NCBI GenBank assembly: GCA_041584475.1
Contig: JBFHDX010000003.1
Location: 1 to 64,000 of the forward strand
DNA length: 64,000 nucleotides
From: JBFHDX01 sp041584475
GTDB lineage: Bacteria; Pseudomonadota; Alphaproteobacteria; UBA8366; JADFVY01
Direction of reading: 5' to 3'
Shown here: one piece after another, positions 1-8,656 of the stretch
How the letters are laid out: each line of letters starts with the position of its first letter
Numbering within the stretch: position 1 is the first letter of the stretch
Program-made: the position numbers and the translations under genes
Notes under the pieces: model-generated
What the model saw: only the letters and a program-made list of their open reading frames with translations
Databases searched by the model: none
Told to the model about the DNA's origin: nothing

Positions 1-1514
1 CCCCACGGCAGGTCGATTCCGACCCAGCCGGCGATGGTCTGGCCGAAGGTCTCGGTGAAGATGACCGCAAGCAGCCCCACGGCCAGGCCCCAGGTCGCAC
101 CCTGGCGGGTGATCCACGGGAACCAGGTCACCGCCGCCAGCGCCGGCCACATCTGGAAGCCGAAGGCGACGGCGAGGCCGCCGAGGAGCACCAGCGCGTC
201 CTTCGAGAAGGTCGCCACGAGCAGCGCCGCGAGGACGATGAAGGCAACGCCGCCGCGACCCCACAGCTTCTGCGTCACGTGGCTGGCGCCGGGGTTGAGG
301 TAGCGCTTGTACAGGTCGCGGGTGAGCATGGCGCCCGCCGTCGACATGTAGGCCGCACCGGTCGACTGCATCGCCGCCAGCGCGCAGACGGCGAGCAGGC
401 CGACGAGCCACGGCGCCGCATCGGCGATCTGGTTGAAGTAGAAGGGCACCAGCGAGTCCGGCTTGGCCGCGATCGAGTCGGGCAGGACGTTCGAGATGAC
501 GACCCCGGCCTCGTTGACCAGCGGATTGGCGCCCAGCAGGTGCGCGCCCATGCCCTGGAAGGCCGTGAAGAAGAACAGAATCAGGCCGATACCGAACGAG
601 GACGCCCACACCTGCTGCGGTGCGAACGGCCGCGGGTCGGTGTTGCCGAAGGCCCACATGGTGAACGCCGGGGCCGACTGGATGCCCATCAGCGCGAACA
701 TGTAGGTCAGCACCATGATGCCCGTCCACAGCCCGCCGACCGGCGTCTCCTTGCCGAGGCCGGCGGTGAACTGGATCACGCCCGGGATGGCGAAGTACGA
801 GTTGTGCCCGTCGGCGGTTGCGCCCCATTTGGCGAGGGACGGCTGCGCCGCGAGATTGGCGAAGCCTTCATTCAGCGCCGTCCAGCCACCGGCCAGGTTC
901 AGCGCGATGAAACCCGTAATGACGATGCCGAGGGCCAGCAGGATGCATTGCAGCGTGTCCACGTAGGCCACGGCGCGCAGCCCGCCCGACGCCACGTAGA
1001 TCAGCACCACCAGCGACAGCACCCACATGCCGACGTCTTCCGGGACCCAATTGTCGGTCAGCACGTTGAACAGGAAGCCCGATGCGCCGAGCTGGACCCC
1101 GAGATACGGGATCGAGAACAGCAGCGCGACGAGCACCGTGAGGATGCGGATCGCGTCGCCCTGGAAGTAGTCCGACAGCATCTCCCCGGGCGTCACGTAG
1201 CCGAAACGCTTGCCGAGGACCCATTGCCGCTTCAGGAACAGCACGCCGGTGAACGGGATGGTGATCGTATAGAATGACGCGTATGCGTACTGGAAGCCGT
1301 CGCGATAGACCAGGCCCGGGTGACCCATGAAGGTCCAGCCCGAGAAGGACGTCGCGGTGGCCGCCAGGATGAAGACCCACATCGACAGGCGGCGCCCGGC
1401 GATGAAGTAGTCGGATGCCGTCTTCGCCGTCATGGCCGACTTCACACCCCAGAAGATGCAGTAGGCCCAGTAAAGCGCGACGAAGGCGAACAACCACACA
1501 ACCTTGGCTGTCAT
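1..1514 (-). CDS. Sodium:solute symporter family protein, 3' end beyond window
   Basis: The minus frame is open from an ATG at 1514 down to base 1, so about 504 residues are visible and the C-terminus is missing. A purine-rich AGGAGA lies just upstream of the ATG. The protein is strongly hydrophobic with many membrane segments, beginning with one at about residues 4-22. It carries the SSS-family N-terminal pattern with SDYFIAGRRL, then ATATSFSGWTFMG and YVTPGEMLSDYF, which identify a Na+-coupled symporter of the inner membrane. The substrate cannot be read from sequence. It diverges from a ScfR/RamB-type regulator at 1982, a family that senses short-chain acyl metabolism, so a small organic acid is a reasonable guess only. 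Confidence 0.85.
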   Translation of the reverse strand, partial: MTAKVVWLFAFVALYWAYCIFWGVKSAMTAKTASDYFIAGRRLSMWVFILAATATSFSGWTFMGHPGLVYRDGFQYAYASFYTITIPFTGVLFLKRQWVLGKRFGYVTPGEMLSDYFQGDAIRILTVLVALLFSIPYLGVQLGASGFLFNVLTDNWVPEDVGMWVLSLVVLIYVASGGLRAVAYVDTLQCILLALGIVITGFIALNLAGGWTALNEGFANLAAQPSLAKWGATADGHNSYFAIPGVIQFTAGLGKETPVGGLWTGIMVLTYMFALMGIQSAPAFTMWAFGNTDPRPFAPQQVWASSFGIGLILFFFTAFQGMGAHLLGANPLVNEAGVVISNVLPDSIAAKPDSLVPFYFNQIADAAPWLVGLLAVCALAAMQSTGAAYMSTAGAMLTRDLYKRYLNPGASHVTQKLWGRGGVAFIVLAALLVATFSKDALVLLGGLAVAFGFQMWPALAAVTWFPWITRQGATWGLAVGLLAVIFTETFGQTIAGWVGIDLPW

Positions 1515-1981
1515 AGTCTCGTCTCCTTGCCGTTTAACCTCTCAAGAACCTGTTCTCGCACGGCGGCTGCCATGGCCTGGAGTCGCGCGCGCGATCGAAC
1601 GATCGGCGCACGGTCTGCTTATGGTGCCGGAGCGGTGCCCCGCTCCGCGGGAAAGCCTTGGCGCCGGTCCCCTGTCCGCCGCGCACGGCGGCCAGGGCGA
1701 ATCGCCCCGAAACAGTAATTGGTGTGCCGGATACTTACCATAGATTACGACGGACGCCCCCGCTTTCCCGCTAGTCCCCCAGACAACCGCCACCGGAACC
1801 CCGGATCGGCGCAGCCCATGCCGTGTCAGGAACATTCGAACCAGTCCCGACTTGGAGAGAAAGTTTCACAAATTTACGAATTCGTCAACAATACATTGCA
1901 AATCAAAGCTTCTTTGTGTAAAGAGAGACACAATTCAACCAAATTGTTTGTAAATTTTGAAAATAAAGGAGGTCCCGCACG
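1515..1981. promoter_or_regulatory. Divergent control region with TTGTGT-N8-ACACAA inverted repeat
   Basis: This 467-base gap separates two divergent genes. Bases 1860-1970 are clearly AT-rich against a GC-rich background. They hold a perfect 6-base inverted repeat, TTGTGT at 1914-1919 and ACACAA at 1928-1933, and several TTTG/CAAA-like half sites. The right end contains a strong ribosome-binding site (GGAGG near 1969-1973) for the regulator. The position suits an operator used by the XRE-type regulator on its own gene and perhaps on the symporter. That is inference. The remaining bases, 1515-1860, show no gene I can support. Confidence 0.4.
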
Positions 1982-3604
1982 ATGGCGGCACGCGTGCCGA
2001 TGGGTCAAGCGATTCGGCGGCTTCGCCGCGAACGCGGCCTGACCCAGTCGGAACTGGCGGGCCGTGCGGGGATCTCGACGAGCTACCTGAATCTGATCGA
2101 ACACAACCGGCGTCCGCTCACCGAACCGGTTGGACTGTCGCTGGCCCGCGTCATGGACCTCGATCCGCACGAACTCTCCAGCGGCGAGGATGCGCGCCTG
2201 CTCGCGGCCCTGTCGGAAACCTTCCGCGACCCGCTGTTCCGGTCGACGGCACCGCCGGTCGCGGATGTCGCGGCCATGTCGCAGGTGCCGCGCAGCGTCC
2301 AGAATGCGGTGCTGCAGCTCTATCGTGCCTACCGTGCCGCGCGTGACGAGGCGCGCATGCTGACGGAACGATTGGCGAGCGAGACGCTGGCAAACGCCCC
2401 GGCGGCGGAACTGCGTGGCCTGGTCGCCTCGATCCGGTCCTTCGGCGAGATCCTGCACGACCACGTCGATCTGCCCGAGGCCGAACGACAGAGGTTTCTC
2501 GGCATGCTCGTCCGCGACGCCGAGCAGTTGACGGAATTGCTCGATCGCCTGCATGGCGGCGACGAAGCGAACGACGCTTCGCTTGGCGGCAAGGCGGCCG
2601 CGCTGGCCGGACTGGCCGGGCCAGGCGATGCATCCGACTTCCTCGAAGGGCGCAACAACCACTTTCCGCTGCTCGAGGACGCGGCGAACAGCGCGAGACG
2701 TGACATTCTCGGTGACGGCGCCGCGCGCACCGACGCGCCGATCTTCGAGGCGGTTCGGCAACTGCTCGAGCAACGGCACGGGATCGGCATCCGCGTCGTC
2801 CCGAACGAGGTCGCCGCAAGCGAGCCGCATGAATTCGACGCGTCCGCGCAAACGCTGAGTCTCTCCGAGATCCTGCCGCACGACGAGCGCGCGTTCCAGG
2901 CGGTACGCCGGCTCGCGCTGGTGTCGGGCGGGCGCGTTCTCGACCGCTGCCTCGAACAGGCGCCACCACCCGCCGCCGAGCTCCTGGACGTCTGCCGCGA
3001 GGCGCTGGCGGACTATTTCGCTCGCGCCGTTCTCATGCCGTACGACGGCTTCCGCACCAGCGCCGCCGAATTCCGCTACGACATCGACCGGCTTGCACGT
3101 CGCTTCGATGTGGGCGTCGAGCAGGCCTGCCATCGGCTCACGACGTTGCGGCGGCCCGGGGCGTCGGGGATCGCGTTCCACCTGGTCCGCGTCGACATCG
3201 CCGGGAACGTGACCTATCGCTTCAACGGGTCAGGACTACGGATCGCCCGCTACGGCGGCATCTGCCCGCGCTGGAACATCCATTCGGCATTCCTCTCGCC
3301 CGGCCGCACGCACGCGCAACTGGCGGAGACGCCGGACGGCGCGGCCTGGTTCTGTATCGCACGGACCGTCGGACAGCCCGCCGCGGCGGCCCACATGCCC
3401 GCTTCGGTCGCGGCGATTGGGCTGGGCTGCGACGCCGCCTACGCCCCGCAGATCGTCTATGCCGACGGGCTGGAGCTGGACGGCGGACCCAGGACCCCGA
3501 TCGGCGTCAATTGCCGCCTGTGCAGCCGGGCCGACTGCGCGCAGCGGGTGCACCGGGCGCTCGACATCGCCCTGCCCGACGCGGCGCCCGGCGGCGCCCG
3601 CTAG
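1982..3604 (+). CDS. XRE-family regulator of short-chain acyl-CoA type (ScfR/RamB-like)
   Basis: The 540-residue protein starts with an XRE helix-turn-helix at about residues 8-60, containing GLTQSELAGRAGIS and the YLNLIEHNRRPL helix. A middle region resembles the ImmA/IrrE fold (ADYFARAVLMPYDGF) but lacks a readable HExxH metal motif, which is common in this subfamily. The C-terminus is the DUF2083-type module with PIGVNCRLCSRADC, a conserved Cys pair likely to bind zinc. Members of this family (ScfR, RamB, PrpC regulator) control acetate, propionate and glyoxylate genes. The ATG at 1982 sits 8 bases after GGAGG. It is divergent from the SSS symporter, which may be a target. Function by family is solid; the regulon is inferred. 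Confidence 0.85.
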   Translation: MAARVPMGQAIRRLRRERGLTQSELAGRAGISTSYLNLIEHNRRPLTEPVGLSLARVMDLDPHELSSGEDARLLAALSETFRDPLFRSTAPPVADVAAMSQVPRSVQNAVLQLYRAYRAARDEARMLTERLASETLANAPAAELRGLVASIRSFGEILHDHVDLPEAERQRFLGMLVRDAEQLTELLDRLHGGDEANDASLGGKAAALAGLAGPGDASDFLEGRNNHFPLLEDAANSARRDILGDGAARTDAPIFEAVRQLLEQRHGIGIRVVPNEVAASEPHEFDASAQTLSLSEILPHDERAFQAVRRLALVSGGRVLDRCLEQAPPPAAELLDVCREALADYFARAVLMPYDGFRTSAAEFRYDIDRLARRFDVGVEQACHRLTTLRRPGASGIAFHLVRVDIAGNVTYRFNGSGLRIARYGGICPRWNIHSAFLSPGRTHAQLAETPDGAAWFCIARTVGQPAAAAHMPASVAAIGLGCDAAYAPQIVYADGLELDGGPRTPIGVNCRLCSRADCAQRVHRALDIALPDAAPGGAR

Positions 3605-3609
3605 AAGAT

Positions 3610-4185
3610 TCAGAGGTGTCGGGCGACGATCGCCGCCAGCCGGTCGGGGGGCACGATCGGCGGCAGGATCGACAGCAGTTCGCCCGCCGGCCCCAGCAGA
3701 TAGAGGAACGTGGAATGTTCGAACAGGCGGACAAATCCTCCGGGTTCGGCCATGCGGCGGGCGGCGGCGCCGAGCCCGGTGCGAAGCTGCGCGACCTCCG
3801 CCTGGCTTCCGGTCAGGCCGACGATCGCCGGGTGGAAGTTCGTCAGATAGGTCGCGAGCGTTTCCGGCGAGTCGAATTCGTCGTCGATGCTGACGAACAA
3901 GGCGGCGATGGCTTCGACGTCGTCGCCGAGCAGATCGAGCGCGGAGGACACCGTGTTCAGCACCATCGCGCAACTGTGCGGGCACGACGTGTAGCCGAAA
4001 TAGAGCAGCACCGGCTGCCCGCGAAACTCGCCGCCGCTGCGTCGCTGGCCATGATGATCGGTCAACGTGAAATCGCTTGCGACGCTGAACGGGATCGACT
4101 CGCCGCGCGCCACGGCGGCGGCGGAAACGAGCCAAACGGTTGCGATCGCCGCCGCCATGGCGGCCCGCCGCAATCCGACGATCAC
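3610..4185 (-). CDS. SCO1/SenC family thiol/copper protein
   Basis: I take the start as GTG at 4185, overlapping the upstream stop as GTGA and preceded by GGGAG, giving 191 residues. A longer frame to 4257 exists but would run inside the upstream gene. A hydrophobic N-terminus indicates export. The SCO signature is complete: CxxxC as TSCPHSC (Cys68, Cys72 from the GTG) plus a distal His157 in FEHSTFLYL. SCO proteins deliver copper to, or reduce thiols of, the CuA site of cytochrome oxidase. It is the last of three adjacent minus-strand genes for periplasmic proteins with CxxxC motifs. No oxidase gene is in the window, so the partner is unknown. Confidence 0.9.
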   Translation of the reverse strand: MIVGLRRAAMAAAIATVWLVSAAAVARGESIPFSVASDFTLTDHHGQRRSGGEFRGQPVLLYFGYTSCPHSCAMVLNTVSSALDLLGDDVEAIAALFVSIDDEFDSPETLATYLTNFHPAIVGLTGSQAEVAQLRTGLGAAARRMAEPGGFVRLFEHSTFLYLLGPAGELLSILPPIVPPDRLAAIVARHL

Positions 4186-4703
4186 GGCGATGCTCCCGTG
4201 CCCAGCTTGCCGTCGCGCTCGATCAGCCGACGCACCGCCGGGTCGTGCCGGAACCATTCTTGCGCCTCCGCGCTGTCGACGCTGACGCCGTTCCGCGCGG
4301 CCCAGCCCCGGAGCCAGCGGTTGGCCCGGCGCCAGGGGCCGTCGGGCGCCTCGCGCACGAACTGCAGGGCGAAGACACGCACCCCGCGATTGGTCGAGAA
4401 CAGCCCGTCGGCGACCACTCGCTTGCCGCAGAACTCGGCGAGCTCGCCGGCGGCGCCGGCGAACGGCACGAAGTTCTTCAGCGGCAGTATCAACTCACCC
4501 GAGTCGGTGAGCAGCCCGAGCTGCCGGGTCGTCCCGTCGCAGCGCTGCGGACAGTCGCCCGCAACCTCGCACGCGGCATCGACGACCCGTGCCTCGAACC
4601 TCACCATCTCCTCGTCGGGCAGGCCCCAGGACTCGGCACCCGCCGCGGGCGCCGACCACGCCGTCACCACGGCGGCGGCGAGAACGGTTGCAAGGGTTCG
4701 CAT
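4182..4703 (-). CDS. Exported Cys-rich protein of unknown function
   Basis: The 173-residue protein has a clear signal peptide (cleavage likely after APAAGA, about residue 23). Visible features are a VVDAAC segment (Cys45), then Cys51 and Cys55 as CPQRC (CxxxC), and Cys92. The rest looks beta-rich, with a LLTDSGELILPL segment followed by a GKRVVADG segment. The layout matches the neighbour at 4707: D-x-x-C, then C-x3-C, then a leucine-rich strand ending in a D-x-G turn, then a G-x-V strand. I read the two as distant paralogues. The gene overlaps the SCO-like gene by 4 bases, so they are very probably co-translated. A metal-binding or thiol role beside SCO is plausible but not shown. Confidence 0.75.
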   Translation of the reverse strand: MRTLATVLAAAVVTAWSAPAAGAESWGLPDEEMVRFEARVVDAACEVAGDCPQRCDGTTRQLGLLTDSGELILPLKNFVPFAGAAGELAEFCGKRVVADGLFSTNRGVRVFALQFVREAPDGPWRRANRWLRGWAARNGVSVDSAEAQEWFRHDPAVRRLIERDGKLGTGASP

Positions 4704-4706
4704 CGC

Positions 4707-5135
4707 CTACTCCCCGAACGGCTGGATGCCGTACTCTTCGTGCGTCAGGTTGACGATGCCGTGGTCCTCGGCGAGTCGGTCGGCAACGAGATAGGTCATG
4801 CCGTCGCGTTCGAAGACCTTGCCCTCGACGGTCACGCGATGGGTCTGCAGCGCCATCACGGCGGGATCGGCCACCGAACCACCGCTGCCGTCGAAGGACA
4901 GCAGGATATAGACCCGGCCGTTATCGTCGAGGATCGCGACCGGGATGCCGCCCGCCGCACACCAGACGGCACACTGGTGATGCGCGGTGCCGAGCGGGTA
5001 CATGATCTCGGTCAGATAGCACCATGAATCGATGACCTCCCCCGTCACCGCCATCCTGTCCTGCGCGGCGCCTGCGCTCGGCACGGCGCCGAGCGCGGCG
5101 AGAAACGCCGCCATCGAGAGAAAATTCGACCTCAT
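4707..5135 (-). CDS. Exported Cys/His protein of unknown function
   Basis: The 142-residue protein has a signal peptide (cleavage near AGAA, about residue 24). The mature part begins with GEVIDSWCY (Cys39) and then AHHQCAVWC, giving His52, His53, Cys55 and Cys59, followed by GGIPVAILDDNGRVYILL. Clustered Cys and His in a small exported domain suggest heme or metal binding, but I do not recognise a named family. It lies 3 bases upstream of the 4182 gene, which shares the same residue layout, and the SCO-like gene follows. All three probably form one transcript. A 211-base gap separates it from the kinase gene upstream; that gap (5136-5346) shows no gene. Confidence 0.75.
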   Translation of the reverse strand: MRSNFLSMAAFLAALGAVPSAGAAQDRMAVTGEVIDSWCYLTEIMYPLGTAHHQCAVWCAAGGIPVAILDDNGRVYILLSFDGSGGSVADPAVMALQTHRVTVEGKVFERDGMTYLVADRLAEDHGIVNLTHEEYGIQPFGE

Positions 5136-5346
5136 TCAAGCCTCCCGTAATCCTTGTCCGCCGTTTCCGCGCCCGATCGCCGTGACCTCTCGATCCGGCG
5201 CGGCTCGTCCGGCCTGGTTGGCAGAGCCTTTGCTATGGCTGCGGCGGCACCATCCGTGCCTCGGACACTAGCGCTCCGGCCGTCACTTGATCCTCCCGCA
5301 GCAATCACGAAAGCGTCCCGATGCCCGGCCAAACGGCGGGCGTCGT

Positions 5347-6822
5347 TCACAATCGCGCGAGCGGCAGCCGGAAACTGAACACCGTCCCTTCGCCGACCTC
5401 GCTCTGCACGTCGATCGGGCTGTCGTGCAGCTGCAGGATGCGCCGGGTAATGGCGAGGCCGAGTCCGGCGCCCGCCGGCTCCTCTCCGCGAGACTTCTCC
5501 ACACGGTAGAACCGCTCGAAGATCCGACCGAGCTCGTCACGCGGGATGCCGCGCCCAGTGTCCGCGACCCGGGCGGTAACGGCGGTCTCGCCGGGCACGA
5601 GCGACAGCCGCACCGTGCCTCCCGCCGCGGTGTACTTGATCGCGTTCTCGATGAGATTTTCGAGGACACGCTCGATGAGACCGATATCCGCACGCACGAA
5701 CCCGGTCGCCGGCGGAATGTCTATCTCCATCGAGATCCGTCGCCGATCGGCCTCCGGTCGGAATTTCTGGGCAACGTCCTGGACCAGTTCGGCGAGCGAG
5801 AAGGGCTCGAAATTGAGCCGCGTGCCGGTCGAATCGAGGGTCGTCAGCTCGAACAGCTCCGCGACCAGCCGCGACAGCCGCTCGGCCTGCCGCACCGCAA
5901 GCTCGAGATAGTCGCGTTTCTCCCTCGCCGTGAACGACCGGTCCTTGATCAGGAGCGTCTCCAGATGACCCTGCAGCGATGCCAGCGGAGTCCGGAGATC
6001 GTGCGAGATGTTGGCCACCATGTCGCGCCGCGCCGCGTCCGCCTGGCGGAGCTGCTCGATCTGGTCGGCGATACGCTGGGACATCTCCTCGACCGCGATA
6101 CCGAGACGGTCGATCTCGTCGCCGTCGCGTCGCCAACCGGTCAGGGTCATGGGTTGCGCGAAACCCTCGGCGCGGAACCGCTCGACCGCCTCGGTCAGGC
6201 GCCCGAGCCGCCGGGTGAGCCAGGCGAACGACAGCACGCCGGTAGCAAGGGCGACGACGAGACCGAGCAGACCGACGCCGACGACGAGCCGCGCGATGTG
6301 GCTGCCGGCCAGCATGTCGGCGGCCGATCGGTAGGCCTCGCCGCCGAGCACGACGTAGAGGTAGCCGGCAAGCGCGCCGCGGTCGTAGACCGGCGCCGCG
6401 ACGAAGGGCCTGGCGCGGTCGCGACTGCGCGGATCGTCGCCCAGCAGCGGGGCGCTTGCGGTCCCGGCCAGCCAGTCCCTGACGGGATCGAGATCCACGT
6501 GCTCCCGTGCGACGTGGCCGGGCTCGGCCGAATAGGCGAGTATGTCTCCGTCTCGATTCAGGAGATAGACCTCGATCCGCGGATTGATCACCATCAACTG
6601 ATCGAAAAGGGCCTTCAGCGCCGGGTCGTTGATCCGCCCGTCCTCGATCAACGCATAGGCCTGCACGATGTATTGCGCGAGCGGGCGGTTGAGCGACTGT
6701 TCCAACTCCTCCTGGTACAGCCGCGTCGAAAACAGGGTAAGCGCGATCCAGGCCGTACCGGTGACCGCCAGGATCGCCATCAGGGCAACCGTCAGCTTGA
6801 GCGAAAGGCGGCGCGGGATCAT
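5347..6822 (-). CDS. Membrane sensor histidine kinase
   Basis: The true start is ATG at 6822, overlapping the response-regulator stop as ATGA, so the protein is 491 residues. Order: membrane segment at about 9-30, a periplasmic sensor of roughly 150 residues, a second membrane segment containing VVGVGLLGLVVALATGVL, a HAMP region, HisKA with ISHDLRTPLASL, and a HATPase domain with NLIENAIKY, DTGRGIP and GAGLGLAI. It is complete and should phosphorylate the regulator encoded immediately upstream. The signal is unknown. The neighbouring periplasmic CxxxC proteins downstream on the same strand make an envelope redox or metal signal conceivable. Confidence 0.93.
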   Translation of the reverse strand: MIPRRLSLKLTVALMAILAVTGTAWIALTLFSTRLYQEELEQSLNRPLAQYIVQAYALIEDGRINDPALKALFDQLMVINPRIEVYLLNRDGDILAYSAEPGHVAREHVDLDPVRDWLAGTASAPLLGDDPRSRDRARPFVAAPVYDRGALAGYLYVVLGGEAYRSAADMLAGSHIARLVVGVGLLGLVVALATGVLSFAWLTRRLGRLTEAVERFRAEGFAQPMTLTGWRRDGDEIDRLGIAVEEMSQRIADQIEQLRQADAARRDMVANISHDLRTPLASLQGHLETLLIKDRSFTAREKRDYLELAVRQAERLSRLVAELFELTTLDSTGTRLNFEPFSLAELVQDVAQKFRPEADRRRISMEIDIPPATGFVRADIGLIERVLENLIENAIKYTAAGGTVRLSLVPGETAVTARVADTGRGIPRDELGRIFERFYRVEKSRGEEPAGAGLGLAITRRILQLHDSPIDVQSEVGEGTVFSFRLPLARL

Positions 6823-7586
6823 CCGGTCTCGGGACCCTGCCGCGGCGCCGGTTCGTCGAGTCTGTCGTTGAATTTGTAGCCCACGCCCCACACGGTTAGG
6901 ACGTAGCGCGGGTGCGCCGGGTCGCGCTCGATCTTTGCGCGCAGCCGGTTGATATGCGAATTGACGGTGTGTTCGTAACCATCGTGCCCGTGTCCCCAGA
7001 CCAGGTCGAGCAGCTGCTGACGCGTATAGACGCGGCCCGGGTTGCGTGCGAACTGCATCAGCAGGTCGAATTCGCGCGCCGTCAGCTCGACCGGCAGATC
7101 GGCGATGGTGACGCTCCGCCGTTCGGCATCGATGACCAGGTCGCCGGCCTCGACCCGGACTTCGCTCTCGCGACCCTCGGCCGCGGCGAACGCCTCGAGT
7201 CGCCGGAAGATGGCCCGTACCCGGGCGATCAGTTCGCGAATGCTGAACGGCTTGGTCAGGTAGTCGTCGGCGCCCAGCTCGAGGCCCAGCACGCGATCGA
7301 GTTCCGACGACTTGGCGGTCAACATGAGAATTGGCGTGTAGTGCCTGCCGGCGCGCAGCCGCCGACAGAACTCCAGTCCCTCCATGCCGGGGAGCATCAA
7401 GTCGAGGATCACGAGATCCCAGTCGCCGGCGCGAGCGAGCTCGAACCCGGTGCAGCCGTCGGTCGCGACGCGCACGTGGCAATCGAGATCCGCCAGATGC
7501 AGCGATACCAGCCGGGCGATGTCCTCATTGTCCTCGACCACGAGTATCCTGCGCGTCACCCGACCGACACCCTGCCACTGTCTCAC
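6819..7586 (-). CDS. OmpR-family response regulator
   Basis: The receiver domain has the acidic pair in ILVVEDNED, the phospho-acceptor in LVILDLMLPG, and the Lys in DDYLTKPF. A winged-helix DNA-binding domain follows, ending in VWGVGYKFN. The frame opens at GTG 7586; an internal GTG at 7559 (VTRRILVVEDN) is closer to the usual family N-terminus. Neither has a convincing ribosome-binding site, so the exact start is uncertain. It is translationally coupled to the kinase gene by ATGA overlap and is the cognate regulator. Confidence 0.92.
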   Translation of the reverse strand: MRQWQGVGRVTRRILVVEDNEDIARLVSLHLADLDCHVRVATDGCTGFELARAGDWDLVILDLMLPGMEGLEFCRRLRAGRHYTPILMLTAKSSELDRVLGLELGADDYLTKPFSIRELIARVRAIFRRLEAFAAAEGRESEVRVEAGDLVIDAERRSVTIADLPVELTAREFDLLMQFARNPGRVYTRQQLLDLVWGHGHDGYEHTVNSHINRLRAKIERDPAHPRYVLTVWGVGYKFNDRLDEPAPRQGPETG

Positions 7587-7669
7587 CGCCGCTGCGGCGC
7601 ATCATAAGCGCAGGATATCACGAAATCGTCACGCGCGGACCGGCGCGGCCAGCGCCGGCAGCGCCGGTT

Positions 7670-8524
7670 TCAACCGGTCGCGGCACGCCCGGGCGGCGCG
7701 GCGCTCAATGCCGCCTCCAGCGGCGCGAACTTCAGTGCAAGGTCGGGATCGACCCCGAACACCGTGCCGTTCGGCACTTCCAGCCACGGTTCGTCGGTGA
7801 TCGGTTCCGAAGCGATTTCGATGCACCGGTACTGCGCGCCAAGCTTGTGATGCACGTGGGTCTCGCCGCAAATCGGGCACAGGTGCCGCCCGTCGCGCTC
7901 CACATACCAGAGGGTGCGCCCGAGCCGCGAGCCCGCCAGATGTTCGCCGTCGCACCACAACAGGTTGATGCCGACCGGCGTGCCCGGCGCCAACTCCTGG
8001 CACCATGCCAGGATCTGCTCCAGCCCGATCCGCAGGACGTCCATCAGACGGCGACCGGGATGGCTCGCCCAAACGCTCAGGAGATATCGGAAGATGTGCT
8101 CGCTGTCGGTATGGCCGCGAATCTCGGTGCGGTGGATTTCGGCGGTCGCGCCGAGGAGTCGCTCGCGCAGGACCTCGAAATTCGGCAACGTGCCGTTGTG
8201 GGCGAACGACCAGCGGCCATGCACGAACGGATGCGTGTTCGCAAGACTCGGCGGCCCGATCGTGGCGCGACGGACATGGGCGATGACGGCGCGCGCGTAG
8301 ACCCGGGCCGCCGCCTTGCGGAACTTCTCCCCGCGCCATGCACCCCAGGCCCGTTTCTCGACATAGGGAATACTGTCCGAGTAGGCGGCGATGCCCCAAC
8401 CATGCTCGTTTGCATGACCCTCGCGGTCCACCCGGCTCTGCCCCATGAGCGCGTTCTGGGCGTGAACCAGGCTGCACTCGACGCGCGTGGGCTCGCTGGC
8501 CCTAAATCCGTAGAGTCGGCACAT
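7670..8524 (-). CDS. Class II glutamine amidotransferase (YafJ-like)
   Basis: The start is placed at ATG 8524 so that the protein begins MCRLYGF with Cys2 as the N-terminal nucleophile of Ntn-type amidotransferases; an upstream in-frame start at 8545 would bury that Cys. A GAAGGGA precedes it. Family motifs include HANEHGWGIA, IAHVRRAT, THPFV, FAHNG and GHTDSE, which form the glutaminase site. At 284 residues it contains only the glutaminase domain, so it must pass ammonia to a partner or act as a stand-alone hydrolase. It lies 132 bases downstream of the giant fusion gene on the same strand, making a shared transcript possible. The gap itself (8525-8656) shows nothing else. Confidence 0.88.
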   Translation of the reverse strand: MCRLYGFRASEPTRVECSLVHAQNALMGQSRVDREGHANEHGWGIAAYSDSIPYVEKRAWGAWRGEKFRKAAARVYARAVIAHVRRATIGPPSLANTHPFVHGRWSFAHNGTLPNFEVLRERLLGATAEIHRTEIRGHTDSEHIFRYLLSVWASHPGRRLMDVLRIGLEQILAWCQELAPGTPVGINLLWCDGEHLAGSRLGRTLWYVERDGRHLCPICGETHVHHKLGAQYRCIEIASEPITDEPWLEVPNGTVFGVDPDLALKFAPLEAALSAAPPGRAATG

Positions 8525-8656
8525 CGCGATATCCCTTCGGCTCACCGGGCGGCCGACCGTATCGCAATTCCGCCGTGCCGGCGATGAACGAGGTCAATTC
8601 GTCGAAGAACGCACGCTGCAAGCCGTGCACGAGCGATGGCGCCCGCAGGCCCTGAA

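Noticed and set aside
6823..7482. Extension of the sensor kinase frame upstream to 7482
   Set aside because: It lies entirely inside the response-regulator gene in another frame; the ATGA overlap at 6819-6822 fixes the true start.
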